NCBI RefSeq assembly: GCF_000153485.2
Contig: NC_018721.1
Span: forward strand, 3,472,001 to 3,536,000
From: Psychroflexus torquis ATCC 700755
Lineage (GTDB): Bacteria; Bacteroidota; Bacteroidia; Flavobacteriales; Flavobacteriaceae
Reading direction: 5' to 3'
Length of the DNA stretch: 64,000 nt
Made by a program: the position numbers and the translations under genes
Shown here: piece by piece, positions 33,339-43,628 of the stretch
Layout of the letters: each line of letters begins with the position of its first letter
Numbering within the stretch: the first letter of the stretch is position 1
The notes under the pieces: model-generated
Told to the model about the DNA's origin: nothing
What the model saw: only the letters and a program-made list of their open reading frames with translations
The model's database searches: none

Positions 33339-34028
33339 TTAGACCTTGCAACTGTTCCATATGACGTCATCTGGTAATTTAGCTTCAAAACTGATATCCT
33401 CCTTGCGGACGGGATGCGTAATCGTCAATTTTTTGGAGTGAAGATGAATACTAGCATTTTTATTGCTCCTGTCAAATCCATACTTTAAATCTCCTTTTAT
33501 CGGACAGCCTATAGCAGATAATTGACTTCTTATTTGATGGTGTCTTCCAGTTTCCAAAGTGATTTCCAACACGTGGTAATTATCTAAAGATTGAATTTTT
33601 TGATAGCTGAGAACAGCTTCTTTGGAATCTTCTACAGGTTTGATATGCGCATAGGATTTATTTTGCTTTGTATTGCGTTTGAGATAATGGACCAGCCTAG
33701 CTGACTCTGGTTTAGGTTTATTTTTGACTACAGCCCAATAGACTTTGTGTGTATCTCTATCGGCGAAAGCTTTATTTAACCTTGAAAGTGCTTTCGAGGT
33801 TTTTGAAAACACCACAACACCACTCGTTGGTCTATCCAACCGATGCACGACTCCTAAGTAGGCCTCTCCAGGTTTATTATACTTCTCTTTTAAATACAGT
33901 TTTACCACTTCACTTAAGGGCAGATCGCCAGTCTTGTCTCCTTGCACAATATCGCCAGGCCGTTTGTTGATGACGATAAGGTGATTATCTTCAAAAATAA
34001 CTTGAAGGTTTTTAGGCGTTGAGTTCAT
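33339..34028 (-). CDS. RluA-family pseudouridine synthase
   Basis: 229 residues. The catalytic motif GVVHRLDRPTSGVVVFSKTS (HRLDRxTSG, Asp active) is at about residues 61-80, followed by VYWAVVKNKP and LETGRHHQIRSQLSAIGCPI (GRxHQIRxHL-type). It converts specific uridines in rRNA or tRNA to pseudouridine. There is no S4 domain and the protein is short, so it is closer to the RluA/RluC-type single-domain enzymes. Its target cannot be told. It is the first gene of the minus-strand block ending at the M20 gene. Confidence 0.93.
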   Translation of the reverse strand: MNSTPKNLQVIFEDNHLIVINKRPGDIVQGDKTGDLPLSEVVKLYLKEKYNKPGEAYLGVVHRLDRPTSGVVVFSKTSKALSRLNKAFADRDTHKVYWAVVKNKPKPESARLVHYLKRNTKQNKSYAHIKPVEDSKEAVLSYQKIQSLDNYHVLEITLETGRHHQIRSQLSAIGCPIKGDLKYGFDRSNKNASIHLHSKKLTITHPVRKEDISFEAKLPDDVIWNSCKV

Positions 34029-34368
34029 GTATTAAAATATTTATCTGTTGATTAGTAAAGGATAATTTTAAATAGTATCTGAAATTTCTTAGATTAAATT
34101 TTTATTTTAAGGCTTTTAGTTTTACCGAAAAAAAATAATTGACTGCTTTTTCATTCTGAAAATCCTGTGTTTTATTTTTCAGTTTTTCTTGTAATTTTTT
34201 TTTTATAAACCACACGTTAGTTGAAATTAATGGGTAGCCGAAATTACAATTTTTGGCAGTAAATAAAAGGTGAAATCTATTTTTAAATAGGTGTGCTGCA
34301 CTTATCTTTCTAATTAGTGTGATTGGTTTTAATCTTTTGAAATGATGGTTTTAAGTGATGTTGTTATT

Positions 34369-34578
34369 ATACCAAATTAGACCTATAATAACGCAATAAA
34401 TCGTTTTACCGATATGAATTCGGCACAGGCTTTTTTCGCCTGCTTTTCATCAAAAATAATTACCGTAGCTAAGGCTATGCTAGTTATTTTTGATTTCAAT
34501 CAATCAAAAAACCTGTGCTGAACTACGTCGTAGTATAATTCAATTTATTCATACGGCATTATAAATATAATTTGGTAT
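34369..34578. repeat. MITE-like element, copy 1
   Basis: 210 bp bounded by ATACCAAATTA (34369-34379) and its complement (34568-34578). Inner arms CGGCACAGGCTTTTTT and AAAAAACCTGTGCTGA, and ATCAAAAATAATTA and TAGTTATTTTTGAT, give a nested fold. It has no coding capacity. Copies at 48212-48397 and 57501-57590. The rest of the gap between the RluA-type gene and 34762 shows no gene. Confidence 0.75.
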
Positions 34579-34761
34579 TAAGCTGTGACAGGTGTAGATT
34601 GTATTCATTTGGGAGTATAAGCTGCTAAGTTTTAAATAAAAAAAATGTTTGACAAGTCTTAATTTTTAAGAAAATTCATAGGATTTATGATTGTTTTAAT
34701 AAAGTCTCTCTAGAACATTATAGCGTAAAGATCTAATTTTAAAAAACCATAAATTTTAATC

Positions 34762-36621
34762 ATGAGATATTTTTATTTTATTTTTTTCCTTTTAGGAAGT
34801 TTTATCTCTTCGGCACAGGGCTTAACAGGAGAATTTACAGTTGGAGATTTGAACTCTGACTATGAAACTTTTACTCAAATGATAGTTGATCTTCAAACCG
34901 AAGGTGTTGGAGATGGAGGGGCCACTTTTACGATAGTTCCAGGTACTTATTCCGATATATTGATCTTAGAGTCAATTTCTGGGCTTTCTGAGACTTCACC
35001 TTTAATTATTACAGCAGAACCAGATTCTGTTTTTTTTGAAATTGTTGGAACTTCATCTTCAAGTGATGCTGCCTTTACGATTAATGCTTTAAGCTACATC
35101 ACGTTTGAGAATTTAAACATTAGAGATGAAAGTGATACTGGCAATGAATTAGAAAGAGGGTTTAGCTTTGTAGGATCCTCATCCGAAGGTTGCTCCTTTA
35201 ATGTAGTAAGAGATTGTTTTATTTTTTTAGGTGCAAATGGGGCAAGACCCTTAACTTCAACACGAGGAATTCGCTTTGTCTCTAATGCAAGTAGCCAAGA
35301 AGCTACTAATAATGATAACCTTATTGATAATGTTTTTATAGATAATTCTGGTAGTGGTATTCAAATTTTAGCCTCTGCAGACTTTTTCGGTAGAGTTGAT
35401 TTTGAGGATACAAATAATCAAATTATAAATAGTTCATTTGGAAGTATTACAAGCTTAGGACACGACTTAAGTAGTGGTTCTTTTGGGATTAATGCTTTAG
35501 GAAATAAAGATATGTTAATTCAAAATAACGTTTTTGAAAGTATTACCAACTTAAATTCTTCTCCATCTTTACCAGTGAGCACAAGCGCTATAGTTATTGA
35601 CTCAGGCTCAGGAGAAATCAGTCAGAATACAATAAACTATGTGGAATATGAAGGAACTATTGGCTCTACTTATGGAATGAAAGTGAGTACTATTTCTGGA
35701 GATTCAACTGTAATTGCCAATAATAAAATTTCTGGACTTGTGAGGAGTAATTTCACGGCTTCAACAACAGACCCTAGTTTATACTTATTTGGAGTTTGGA
35801 TTTTTGAACAAGATGGTAACGTAGGTTTAACAAGGGTATTGCATAACACTATAGTATTGGAACGAGAAGAGGCCGTGAGCTATCCTTCTGCTGGGATACA
35901 GTTAAGAACCGGATCTTCTGGTCAACCTCCAGCAGAAGTGTTCAATAATATTATTACAAATTCTATTTCAACAGAAGATGAAGCGTATAGGTCTTATGCT
36001 ATAGTAGACGGGAATAGTGATAGAGGCTTTTTGGTATCAGATCACAACCTTTTATTTGCTGACGGTGTGAATGGTTTTCTAGGTAGTATCGGTCGTCGAT
36101 TGGGAGAGACTGAGCAATTCACAAATGACCTAGCAGAATTTATTATCTTTTCTGAAACCAATGAAAATAGCGTCAGCTTTTCTCCTGTATTTCAAGATAT
36201 AGACTCAAATGATTTTAGTATTTCACCTGATGTAATTAATCCTTTAGACTATGTTGTCCCTAGATTAGAAGAAATCGACTTGGATGTATTGGGTAATCTT
36301 AGAGAGGATGTAGAGACTTATCTTGGTGCTTATGAAGGAACTGTTTTCTTAACAATTTCTAACATAAATTCAGGTGGTAACCTAACAGTTTACCCTAACC
36401 CAGCTTCTCGTTTTATTTCTTTAGAATTATCTGGATTATCTATAGATGAAAACACATCTATGAAAATATATAATATGAACGGTCAGTTAGTTTTTGACAC
36501 TTTAATCAAAAGTGAAAATGACTTATTAAATATCGAAATCAATAGTCTAAGCTCAGGACTTTATATTTTAAGAGTAAACACCGAGTCAAAATTATTTACT
36601 AAAAGATTTGTAGTGGAGTAA
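34762..36621 (+). CDS. Secreted right-handed beta-helix protein with T9SS sorting domain
   Basis: 619 residues. A signal peptide (FYFIFFLLGSFISSAQ) is followed by a repetitive region with parallel beta-helix repeats (ITFENLNIRDESDTGN, NNDNLIDNVFIDNSGSGIQI, NNQIINSSFGSI, NKDMLIQNNVFESITN, SGEISQNTINYV). The last 80 residues are a type A T9SS C-terminal domain (GGNLTVYPNPASRFISLELS, MKIYNMNGQLVFD, SGLYILRVNTESKLFTKRFV). It is therefore secreted by the type IX system and probably surface-attached. Beta-helix proteins bind or cleave polysaccharides; no catalytic residues could be assigned. Confidence 0.88.
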   Translation: MRYFYFIFFLLGSFISSAQGLTGEFTVGDLNSDYETFTQMIVDLQTEGVGDGGATFTIVPGTYSDILILESISGLSETSPLIITAEPDSVFFEIVGTSSSSDAAFTINALSYITFENLNIRDESDTGNELERGFSFVGSSSEGCSFNVVRDCFIFLGANGARPLTSTRGIRFVSNASSQEATNNDNLIDNVFIDNSGSGIQILASADFFGRVDFEDTNNQIINSSFGSITSLGHDLSSGSFGINALGNKDMLIQNNVFESITNLNSSPSLPVSTSAIVIDSGSGEISQNTINYVEYEGTIGSTYGMKVSTISGDSTVIANNKISGLVRSNFTASTTDPSLYLFGVWIFEQDGNVGLTRVLHNTIVLEREEAVSYPSAGIQLRTGSSGQPPAEVFNNIITNSISTEDEAYRSYAIVDGNSDRGFLVSDHNLLFADGVNGFLGSIGRRLGETEQFTNDLAEFIIFSETNENSVSFSPVFQDIDSNDFSISPDVINPLDYVVPRLEEIDLDVLGNLREDVETYLGAYEGTVFLTISNINSGGNLTVYPNPASRFISLELSGLSIDENTSMKIYNMNGQLVFDTLIKSENDLLNIEINSLSSGLYILRVNTESKLFTKRFVVE

Positions 36622-36640
36622 GACTTTAAAAAAAATCCAT

Positions 36641-36680
36641 AAAAAAGGCGCTATCAGTAATAAGAGTAGCGCCTTTTTAA
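36641..36680. terminator. Bidirectional terminator
   Basis: AAAAAGGCGCTA (36642-36653) and TAGCGCCTTTTT (36667-36678) form a strong stem with A and T tracts on both sides, between the convergent T9SS gene and carboxylase gene. Confidence 0.9.
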
Positions 36681-36698
36681 ATTAAATTTTTAGAAGAA

Positions 36699-38327
36699 TT
36701 AAGTTTGAATCACTCCTAAATTAAAATCTTTAGTAATAGGGGAGTGGTTGGCGATTTCTATTCCATTTGAAATCCACTTTCTAGTGTCTAAAGGTTCAAT
36801 AACGGCATCTGTCCAAAGTCTTGCCGCAGCATAATATGGACTCGTTTGGGTATCGTAATCATTTTTAATTTTATCGTAAAGTTCCTTTTCTTTCTCTTCG
36901 GTAATTTCCTCTCCTTTAGCTTTTAGTCGAGAGGTCTCGATAGATAACAGGACTTTAGCGGCAGAGTTTCCACTCATAACAGCCAATTCTGCACTTGGCC
37001 AAGCAAAAATTAATCTTGGATCATAGGCTTTTCCACACATGGCATAATTTCCCGCACCATAAGAATTTCCGATGATGACTGTAAATTTTGGTACCACAGA
37101 ATTACTGACTGCATTTACCATTTTGGCACCATCTTTTATAATTCCTCCATGTTCACTTTTGCTCCCTACCATAAATCCAGTGACATCTTGGACAAATACA
37201 AGGGGTATTTTTTTCTGATTACAATTGGCTATAAATCGTGTAGCCTTGTCAGCAGAATCGCTATAGATCACACCTCCAAATTGCATCTCCCCACTTTTAG
37301 TTTTTACTAGCTTCCTTTGGTTAGCAACAATACCCACAGCCCAGCCGTCAATTCTGGCATATCCTGTGATGATAGTTTGGCCGAAGCCAGCCTTATACTC
37401 ATCGAATTCTGAATCGTCTACAAGACGTTCTATGATAGGCATCATATCGTATTGGTCACTTCTTTTAGCAGGAAGTAAACCATAGATTTCTTTGGGATCT
37501 AATTTTGGTTTTTTGGATGTTTTTCGGTTAAAACCAGCTTTATCGAAATCACCAATTTTATCAACTATTCTCTTGATCTTTGTAAGGGCATCCTTGTCAT
37601 CTTTAGCTTTGTAATCGGTAACTCCACTAATTTCGCAATGTGTAGTTGCTCCACCTAAGGTTTCGTTATCAACACTTTCACCTATAGCTGCTTTTACAAG
37701 ATAACTCCCGGCCAAGAAAATACTGCCTGTTTTATCTACAATCATCGCTTCATCGCTCATAATAGGTAAATACGCGCCGCCAGCAACACAGCTTCCCATC
37801 ACCGCAGAGATTTGCGTGATTCCCATACTACTCATTACAGCATTGTTCCTAAAGATTCTTCCAAAATGCTCTTTGTCTGGAAAAATTTCATCCTGCATGG
37901 GTAGGTAAACTCCTGCGCTATCTACTAAATATATAATAGGAAGTCTATTTTCAATAGAGATTTCTTGAGCTCTCAAATTCTTTTTTCCTGTGATAGGAAA
38001 CCAAGCGCCTGCTTTTACCGTTGCATCGTTGGCGACAACAATAACCTTTTTGTCCGACACTTTACCAATTTTAACGACAACGCCTCCACCGGGACAACCG
38101 CCATGATCTGCATACATTCCATCTCCTGCAAAGGCTCCTATTTCAATGGAGTCTTTAGCATCATCAAGAAGAAAATCTATCCGTTCTCTAGCAGTCATCT
38201 TTCCTTTACTGTGGTGCTTTTCTATCTTTTTCTCTCCACCACCCAAACTTACTTTCGCAAATCTGTTTCTTAAGTCAGAAACTAAAAGTTTATTATGATC
38301 TTCGTTTTTATTAAATTTTATATCCAT
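36699..38327 (-). CDS. Acyl-CoA carboxylase, carboxyltransferase subunit
   Basis: 542 residues, the usual length of the beta subunit of propionyl- or methylcrotonyl-CoA carboxylase. N-terminal carboxyltransferase half: HSKGKMTARERIDFLLD, GDGMYADHGGCPGGGVVVKI, GSCVAGGAYLPIMSDEAMIV. C-terminal half: QDVTGFMVGSKSEHGGIIKD, IIGNSYGAGNYAMCGKAYDP. The sequence GAYLPIMSDE is closer to methylcrotonyl-CoA carboxylase, so leucine breakdown is a plausible role; the biotin carboxylase subunit is not in this window. The gene stands alone, diverging from tamB. Confidence 0.9.
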   Translation of the reverse strand: MDIKFNKNEDHNKLLVSDLRNRFAKVSLGGGEKKIEKHHSKGKMTARERIDFLLDDAKDSIEIGAFAGDGMYADHGGCPGGGVVVKIGKVSDKKVIVVANDATVKAGAWFPITGKKNLRAQEISIENRLPIIYLVDSAGVYLPMQDEIFPDKEHFGRIFRNNAVMSSMGITQISAVMGSCVAGGAYLPIMSDEAMIVDKTGSIFLAGSYLVKAAIGESVDNETLGGATTHCEISGVTDYKAKDDKDALTKIKRIVDKIGDFDKAGFNRKTSKKPKLDPKEIYGLLPAKRSDQYDMMPIIERLVDDSEFDEYKAGFGQTIITGYARIDGWAVGIVANQRKLVKTKSGEMQFGGVIYSDSADKATRFIANCNQKKIPLVFVQDVTGFMVGSKSEHGGIIKDGAKMVNAVSNSVVPKFTVIIGNSYGAGNYAMCGKAYDPRLIFAWPSAELAVMSGNSAAKVLLSIETSRLKAKGEEITEEKEKELYDKIKNDYDTQTSPYYAAARLWTDAVIEPLDTRKWISNGIEIANHSPITKDFNLGVIQT

Positions 38328-38509
38328 GAATTAGGCAATATTGGTTGAACCGCTAAAATACAAAACCAATCTTATATTCCTTAATCGATTTCGCATACTC
38401 TGTTTAAAATATTATAGGTGAGTATAAATTAAGCTTTTAAGCTAAAATTAAATGCATTAAGCCACATAAAAATCAGTTGAAATTATAAATTTGGGAATTA
38501 TTTTATACA

Positions 38510-41500
38510 GTGACTTCTAAACCGTCAAGTTCTAAACTCTTGCTCAAAAAGATTCTTCGAATTCTTTCTAGGATAGTACTCTCTATTTTTATACTCTTTA
38601 TTCTACTTATTTTGTTTGTGAGAAGTCCTTGGGGACAAGACCTTATTATTGAGAAAGTAACCAAGTATGTCAGTGAGAAAATCGACACTAAATTTGAAAT
38701 TGGTAAACTCTATCTTAGCTTCTCTGGAAACTTAACTATAGAAGAACTTCTTTTGGAAGATACCTCTCAAGATACTCTTATGTATTCAAGATATCTAGAA
38801 GCAGATGTTCCCCTTTACCCAATTGTCTTTGGTCACCAATTAAAAGTTGATCTAGTGGATTGGAAAGGCTTGAAAGCAAATGTGAGTCGAAAAGACTCCA
38901 TCGGAGGCTTTAATTTTCAATTTATCATTGATGCTTTTGCGTCATCACCAGAAGAGAATCCTAAAAGTAATCAGGAGGAAGCCCCTTTAGATATTTCTTT
39001 AGGAGCAATTTTTTTCGAAGAGTTTCAATTGTCCTATCAGGATGAGGTGACAGGGATTGATACAGAGCTCACCTTAGGCAAATTTTTTTTAGAGAGTAAA
39101 TCGATTGATCTGGAGGCGATGAAATTTCAGTTGTCTAAACTCAGGTTGGAGAATACAAGTATTACTTACCACCAATTTAAGCACTTCGAAAGTGAGAATA
39201 CTGAAGAAGAGTCAGATTTGCCTTGGATTATTGTTGATGATTTAAGTATAAAGAAGCTCGATTTAAGGTATAATTCTAGTCCTGAAGATACCAAGGCTGA
39301 CGTCTTTTTGGATGAATTTGCCTTCTCAAATTTAGATGCCAATTTAAACCTGCAAACGATTTTACTTCAAAATCTGGTGTTACATGATAGCCAGTTTGCT
39401 TTGGAGGTGAATTCAAACCCATCGGAATCTAAGGTTGAGCTTACTGAAACGCCCCCAAAACCCAATGAATTGTTTTTATGGCCAAAATGGACTGTGGAAG
39501 TTGGTGAAGTTGATGTCGTAAATAACAGTGTGAGCTTTCTTCAAAATGGAAAACAGCCCATTAAAGGCGAATTTTCTACAGAAGCTATTTCAATTAAAGA
39601 TTTGAATTTCAATGCCGAATCTATTCTACTTTCTAAAGAAGAAGACCTCAGTTTTACTCTTAATAATTTTCAATTTAAGGAAGAAAGTGGAATTGAAATA
39701 AAGGAATTTAAAGTAAACGCAATCTTAAATTCAAAAGAAATCAGACTCAATGAGTTGAGATTTAAAGTCAATACAAGTTTAGTTTATGCGGACTTGAATT
39801 TGAATTACACTTCAATTCAAGCCTTAATTGACGATCCCTTGCAATCTACTTTTAATCTTGCAGTTTCCGATTTGCAATTAAATGTAGCAGATGCTTATGT
39901 GTTTTTACCAGAATTGAAATCCAATGCCCAAATCAACGCACTAGCCAGTCACAATTTCAAAGGAAATTTTAAAGTGAAGGGAAGTCCAAAGTCGATGGCT
40001 ATTTCAACTTTTGACCTCAACTGGGGAAAGGATACGCGATTGAAGCTAGCGGGAACCTTAGAAAATGTAACGGATAGTAATCAATTGAGCTTCAATTTTG
40101 AAAGGTATACGGCACATTCTTCTCGAGCTGATATGTCTAAATTCATTTCAGCTAAAGACTTAGGAATTTCAATCCCAAACACTATTAAGGTAAAGGGAAG
40201 CTTAAAAAAAGAAGCTAAAGGTTTTTCTACAAACAGTGAATTGGAAATTCCAGAAGGAATTGTCAAACTCAATGGTAATTTCCAAAGTGAGCCCCTTTTA
40301 AAATATGATTTGGATTTAGAGGTCAGCTCTTTAAAGCTTGGTGAATTATTTAAAAATCCAGAAGTGGGCAATCTTTCATTAAGGTTATCTTCTAAAGGAG
40401 AAGGTGAATCTATCAACGATCTTTCTGCGGAGTTAACCTCTACTATTGATAGCCTCCGTTGGAACACATACACCTTTTCAGGATTACAAATCGAAGGGGC
40501 GCTTAAAAAGGGCAAAGGTGATGTGAAATTTGACTACAGTGATGAAAATCTACAAATGGAGTTGGTTTCGGAGTTAGAATTGGACTCCATTTCTTCAAAA
40601 GTTGATATTATCTTTGATTTAAAGGGGATAAGAACTCAAATTCTGGGGCTTACAGATAAAGATTTAAGAGCAAAAGTTTTAGCTAATTTAAAATTTGAAG
40701 GAAATTCTACGCAATTTGAATTTGATGCTCAATTGAAAGAGGGTCTAGTTGTTTATGACCAGAAGCCATATTATTTAGGGAAATTTGATTTTACATCTAA
40801 AGTGGATTCTACAAAAACGACTGCAGATATATCGAGTGAATTCTTAAATGGAAGTTTAGAGGCCAATGCAAGTGTAAATCGAATTTCAAAAGCATTGGGA
40901 AATCATTTTGAACGCTATGCTAAAGACTCCTTAGTAATGGAGACCCCGAAAACACCTGTAAAACTGAAACTTAACCTGTCTTTTATAGAATCCCCCATAT
41001 TCTCTGATATATTTCTAGAAGGGATTCAGGAAATGGACACCCTAAGATCTAAAATTAATTTTAACGAGAGTAGCGAGAAATTATCTGTCAATCTGAATTT
41101 GCCCTATATCAATTATCAGGGGAATGAAATTCAAGGGCTTTTTTTTGATTTTAATTCTGAAGAAACTACCGCTGAATTTAATTTAGGCTTTGATCATATT
41201 CTTGCAGGTCCAATAGACATTCCTGCAACTGATATTTCAGGTCAATTTTTGAATAAAAAATTGAATGTAGACCTTAAGGCCTTTAAAGATGAAAAAGAAT
41301 TTTTCAATTCTACAGTACATATCGATTTTGAAGAGAATGGCCTTTACCGTTTGTATGTGTCTCCAGAAAACCTGATATTAAATGGATCCTCATGGTCAAT
41401 ACTAGAAAATAATGAAATTGTTTATCAACCAAACCGTTTAAAAATAACTGATTTTAAGCTAAGTAGAGAGGCACAAGAAATTGTCATCGGTGATAATTTT

Positions 41501-43537
41501 GATGTGGAAAAAACCAATGTAGGTATCGATTTTAAAAATTTTAAATTGTCTAGTATTACCAGCTATTTTAATCCAGATGAATCTTTGGCTAGTGGGGAGT
41601 TGAGTGGCGATTTTATTATTATTGAACCATTTACATCTAAAGGCCTGCTTTCTAACTTAAAAATTGAAGACTTTAAGGTCATTCAAGTTCCGATAGGGAA
41701 TTTCAATTTTAAGGCGCTAGCAAGGTCTAAAGAAGATTATGAGCTTAATGTCAGCTTAAAAGATGGTGGTATAGATTTTAATATGGACGGTTTTTATCAT
41801 ACTAATACTAAGGAGTCTAATGTTGACTTTGATGTCGTTCTCAATACACTCGAACTTAACAGTCTGGAACAATTTGCTCCAGACTATTTGAAAGACACAG
41901 AGGGGAAAGTTAAAGGAGAGTTCAAGATAAAGGGTAAACTAGATCATATAAATTATGCTGGTTTCTTAGCTTTTAAAGATGCTCAATTCAATCCCAAAGT
42001 ACTAAATACTATATTCAAACTTAAAGATGAAAGAATTGATCTTAAGAAGGGTAAAGTGAGTTTATCCAACTTCACAGTTCTGGATGAAGATGGGAATAAA
42101 TTTACAGTCAATGGCAATGTAGGCTTGGAAGAGTTCACAAATCCAAAGTTCAACTTGACTTTTGATACTAAGAATTTCCAAGTATTAAATTCTACTATAG
42201 AAGACAATAGTTTGTATTATGGGAAACTCATCCTTGACGCTTCTGCTAAGCTAAAAGGAGATTTGGAATTCCCTAAGATTGATTTAGATCTAAGGGTGAA
42301 TGGAAAGTCGGATCTTACTTATAGTGTTCCAGAATCTCGTGCTAGTTTAGTAGAACGAGATGGTATAGTGATTTTTGTGAATAAAGAAAATCCAGATGAT
42401 ATTTTAACTCAGCAAAAGGAAAATGCTACAGATGTTGTTATTTCTGGAATTGAGTTAAATAGTATCATCAAAATACAGAAGAAATCTAAAGTGAAAGTCG
42501 TCATCAATAAAAGAACTGATGACAATATAAGTATAGAAGGCGGTGGTGATTTTAAATTTGATATTGCCAGAAATGGAAATATGAATCTAGTAGGAAAATA
42601 TGAAGTTTCCAAAGGGAGCGTCGAACTTAACTTTTACAATGTTGTAAAGAGAAAATTTGAGATAGCTCCCTTAAGTTCTATCTCTTGGAGTGGGAATCCT
42701 TACAATGCGGATTTGAATTTAAGAGCTATTTACAATATCGAAACGTCTGCAAGTTCCCTAATGGCTTCACAAACTGCTGGAGAAAATGCAATCGTACAAA
42801 ATCGATATAAACAACAATTTCCTTTTAGGGTTTATATGGATGTGGGAGGAGAATTGATGTCGCCAGCTTTATCTTTTCAACTAGACATGCCAGAGGAGAG
42901 TCAAGGCGCTATTAATGGATCTGTCTACGGTAAACTATCTCAAATCAACCAGCAAGACGATAAACTTAATAAACAGGTCTTCTCGTTATTGGTGCTTAAT
43001 AAATTTTATCCAGAATCTGGGAGTGATGGAAGTCAAGGGGGTGCTGCATCCATGGCTAGAGATAATCTTAACCAAGCTTTGTCCGATCAACTCAATACCT
43101 TTTCTGATAAACTGATGGGTAATTCAGGTATAAATCTCAATTTTGATCTTACTAGTTATACAGATTATCAAGGCAGTGATGCCATGGGAAGAACCGACCT
43201 TGATGTTACAGCCCAAAAGAAATTATTGGATGATAGGCTAGTGGTGGAAGCGGGAAGCCAAATGAATGTTCAAGGTGATCAAAGGCCTGGGGAAAGTCAA
43301 GCTGTTCTGGGAAATGTAAGTGTGGAGTATTTATTGACACAAGATGGGCGATGGAAATTACGAGGCTTCAGAAGAAGCGAGTATGAAAATGTTATTGATG
43401 GTCAAGTCTTTGTAAGTGGTATTGCTCTCATTTTCACCAGAGAGTTTAATAAATTTAAAGTGCTTTGGGATAAAGCCTACAGGAAATCTTTAAAGGCAGA
43501 GTCTGTCAAAAGGAAAAGAGTAAAAAATAATAAATAA
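38510..43537 (+). CDS. tamB: TamB-like translocation/assembly module protein
   Basis: 1675 residues from a GTG at 38510. The N-terminal membrane anchor (IVLSIFILFILLILFVRS) is followed by PWGQDLIIEKVTKYVSEK and a long region of repeating beta strands typical of AsmA/TamB-type lipid-transfer proteins. The last 430 residues are the DUF490/TamB C-terminal domain (VVISGIELNSIIKIQKKSKV, NADLNLRAIYNIETSASSLM, FPFRVYMDVGGELMSPALSF). It spans the periplasm and is thought to carry lipids or assist outer-membrane assembly. The TamA-like gene follows after a 7-bp tandem repeat, and the two likely form an operon. Confidence 0.92.
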   Translation: MTSKPSSSKLLLKKILRILSRIVLSIFILFILLILFVRSPWGQDLIIEKVTKYVSEKIDTKFEIGKLYLSFSGNLTIEELLLEDTSQDTLMYSRYLEADVPLYPIVFGHQLKVDLVDWKGLKANVSRKDSIGGFNFQFIIDAFASSPEENPKSNQEEAPLDISLGAIFFEEFQLSYQDEVTGIDTELTLGKFFLESKSIDLEAMKFQLSKLRLENTSITYHQFKHFESENTEEESDLPWIIVDDLSIKKLDLRYNSSPEDTKADVFLDEFAFSNLDANLNLQTILLQNLVLHDSQFALEVNSNPSESKVELTETPPKPNELFLWPKWTVEVGEVDVVNNSVSFLQNGKQPIKGEFSTEAISIKDLNFNAESILLSKEEDLSFTLNNFQFKEESGIEIKEFKVNAILNSKEIRLNELRFKVNTSLVYADLNLNYTSIQALIDDPLQSTFNLAVSDLQLNVADAYVFLPELKSNAQINALASHNFKGNFKVKGSPKSMAISTFDLNWGKDTRLKLAGTLENVTDSNQLSFNFERYTAHSSRADMSKFISAKDLGISIPNTIKVKGSLKKEAKGFSTNSELEIPEGIVKLNGNFQSEPLLKYDLDLEVSSLKLGELFKNPEVGNLSLRLSSKGEGESINDLSAELTSTIDSLRWNTYTFSGLQIEGALKKGKGDVKFDYSDENLQMELVSELELDSISSKVDIIFDLKGIRTQILGLTDKDLRAKVLANLKFEGNSTQFEFDAQLKEGLVVYDQKPYYLGKFDFTSKVDSTKTTADISSEFLNGSLEANASVNRISKALGNHFERYAKDSLVMETPKTPVKLKLNLSFIESPIFSDIFLEGIQEMDTLRSKINFNESSEKLSVNLNLPYINYQGNEIQGLFFDFNSEETTAEFNLGFDHILAGPIDIPATDISGQFLNKKLNVDLKAFKDEKEFFNSTVHIDFEENGLYRLYVSPENLILNGSSWSILENNEIVYQPNRLKITDFKLSREAQEIVIGDNFDVEKTNVGIDFKNFKLSSITSYFNPDESLASGELSGDFIIIEPFTSKGLLSNLKIEDFKVIQVPIGNFNFKALARSKEDYELNVSLKDGGIDFNMDGFYHTNTKESNVDFDVVLNTLELNSLEQFAPDYLKDTEGKVKGEFKIKGKLDHINYAGFLAFKDAQFNPKVLNTIFKLKDERIDLKKGKVSLSNFTVLDEDGNKFTVNGNVGLEEFTNPKFNLTFDTKNFQVLNSTIEDNSLYYGKLILDASAKLKGDLEFPKIDLDLRVNGKSDLTYSVPESRASLVERDGIVIFVNKENPDDILTQQKENATDVVISGIELNSIIKIQKKSKVKVVINKRTDDNISIEGGGDFKFDIARNGNMNLVGKYEVSKGSVELNFYNVVKRKFEIAPLSSISWSGNPYNADLNLRAIYNIETSASSLMASQTAGENAIVQNRYKQQFPFRVYMDVGGELMSPALSFQLDMPEESQGAINGSVYGKLSQINQQDDKLNKQVFSLLVLNKFYPESGSDGSQGGAASMARDNLNQALSDQLNTFSDKLMGNSGINLNFDLTSYTDYQGSDAMGRTDLDVTAQKKLLDDRLVVEAGSQMNVQGDQRPGESQAVLGNVSVEYLLTQDGRWKLRGFRRSEYENVIDGQVFVSGIALIFTREFNKFKVLWDKAYRKSLKAESVKRKRVKNNK

Positions 43538-43592
43538 AGAATAATAAATAAAGAATAAAGAATAAAGAATAAAGAATAAAGAATAAAGAAGA
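43533..43592 (+). repeat. 7-bp tandem repeat between tamB and the tamA homologue
   Basis: About seven tandem copies of AATAAAG, some imperfect, starting at the tamB stop codon and ending 37 bp before the next start. Short tandem arrays vary in copy number by slippage and would change the spacing between the two genes. Confidence 0.9.
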
Positions 43593-43628
43593 AGAGGTTA
43601 AAGACCAAGACCCTAATAAACAGTAAAA

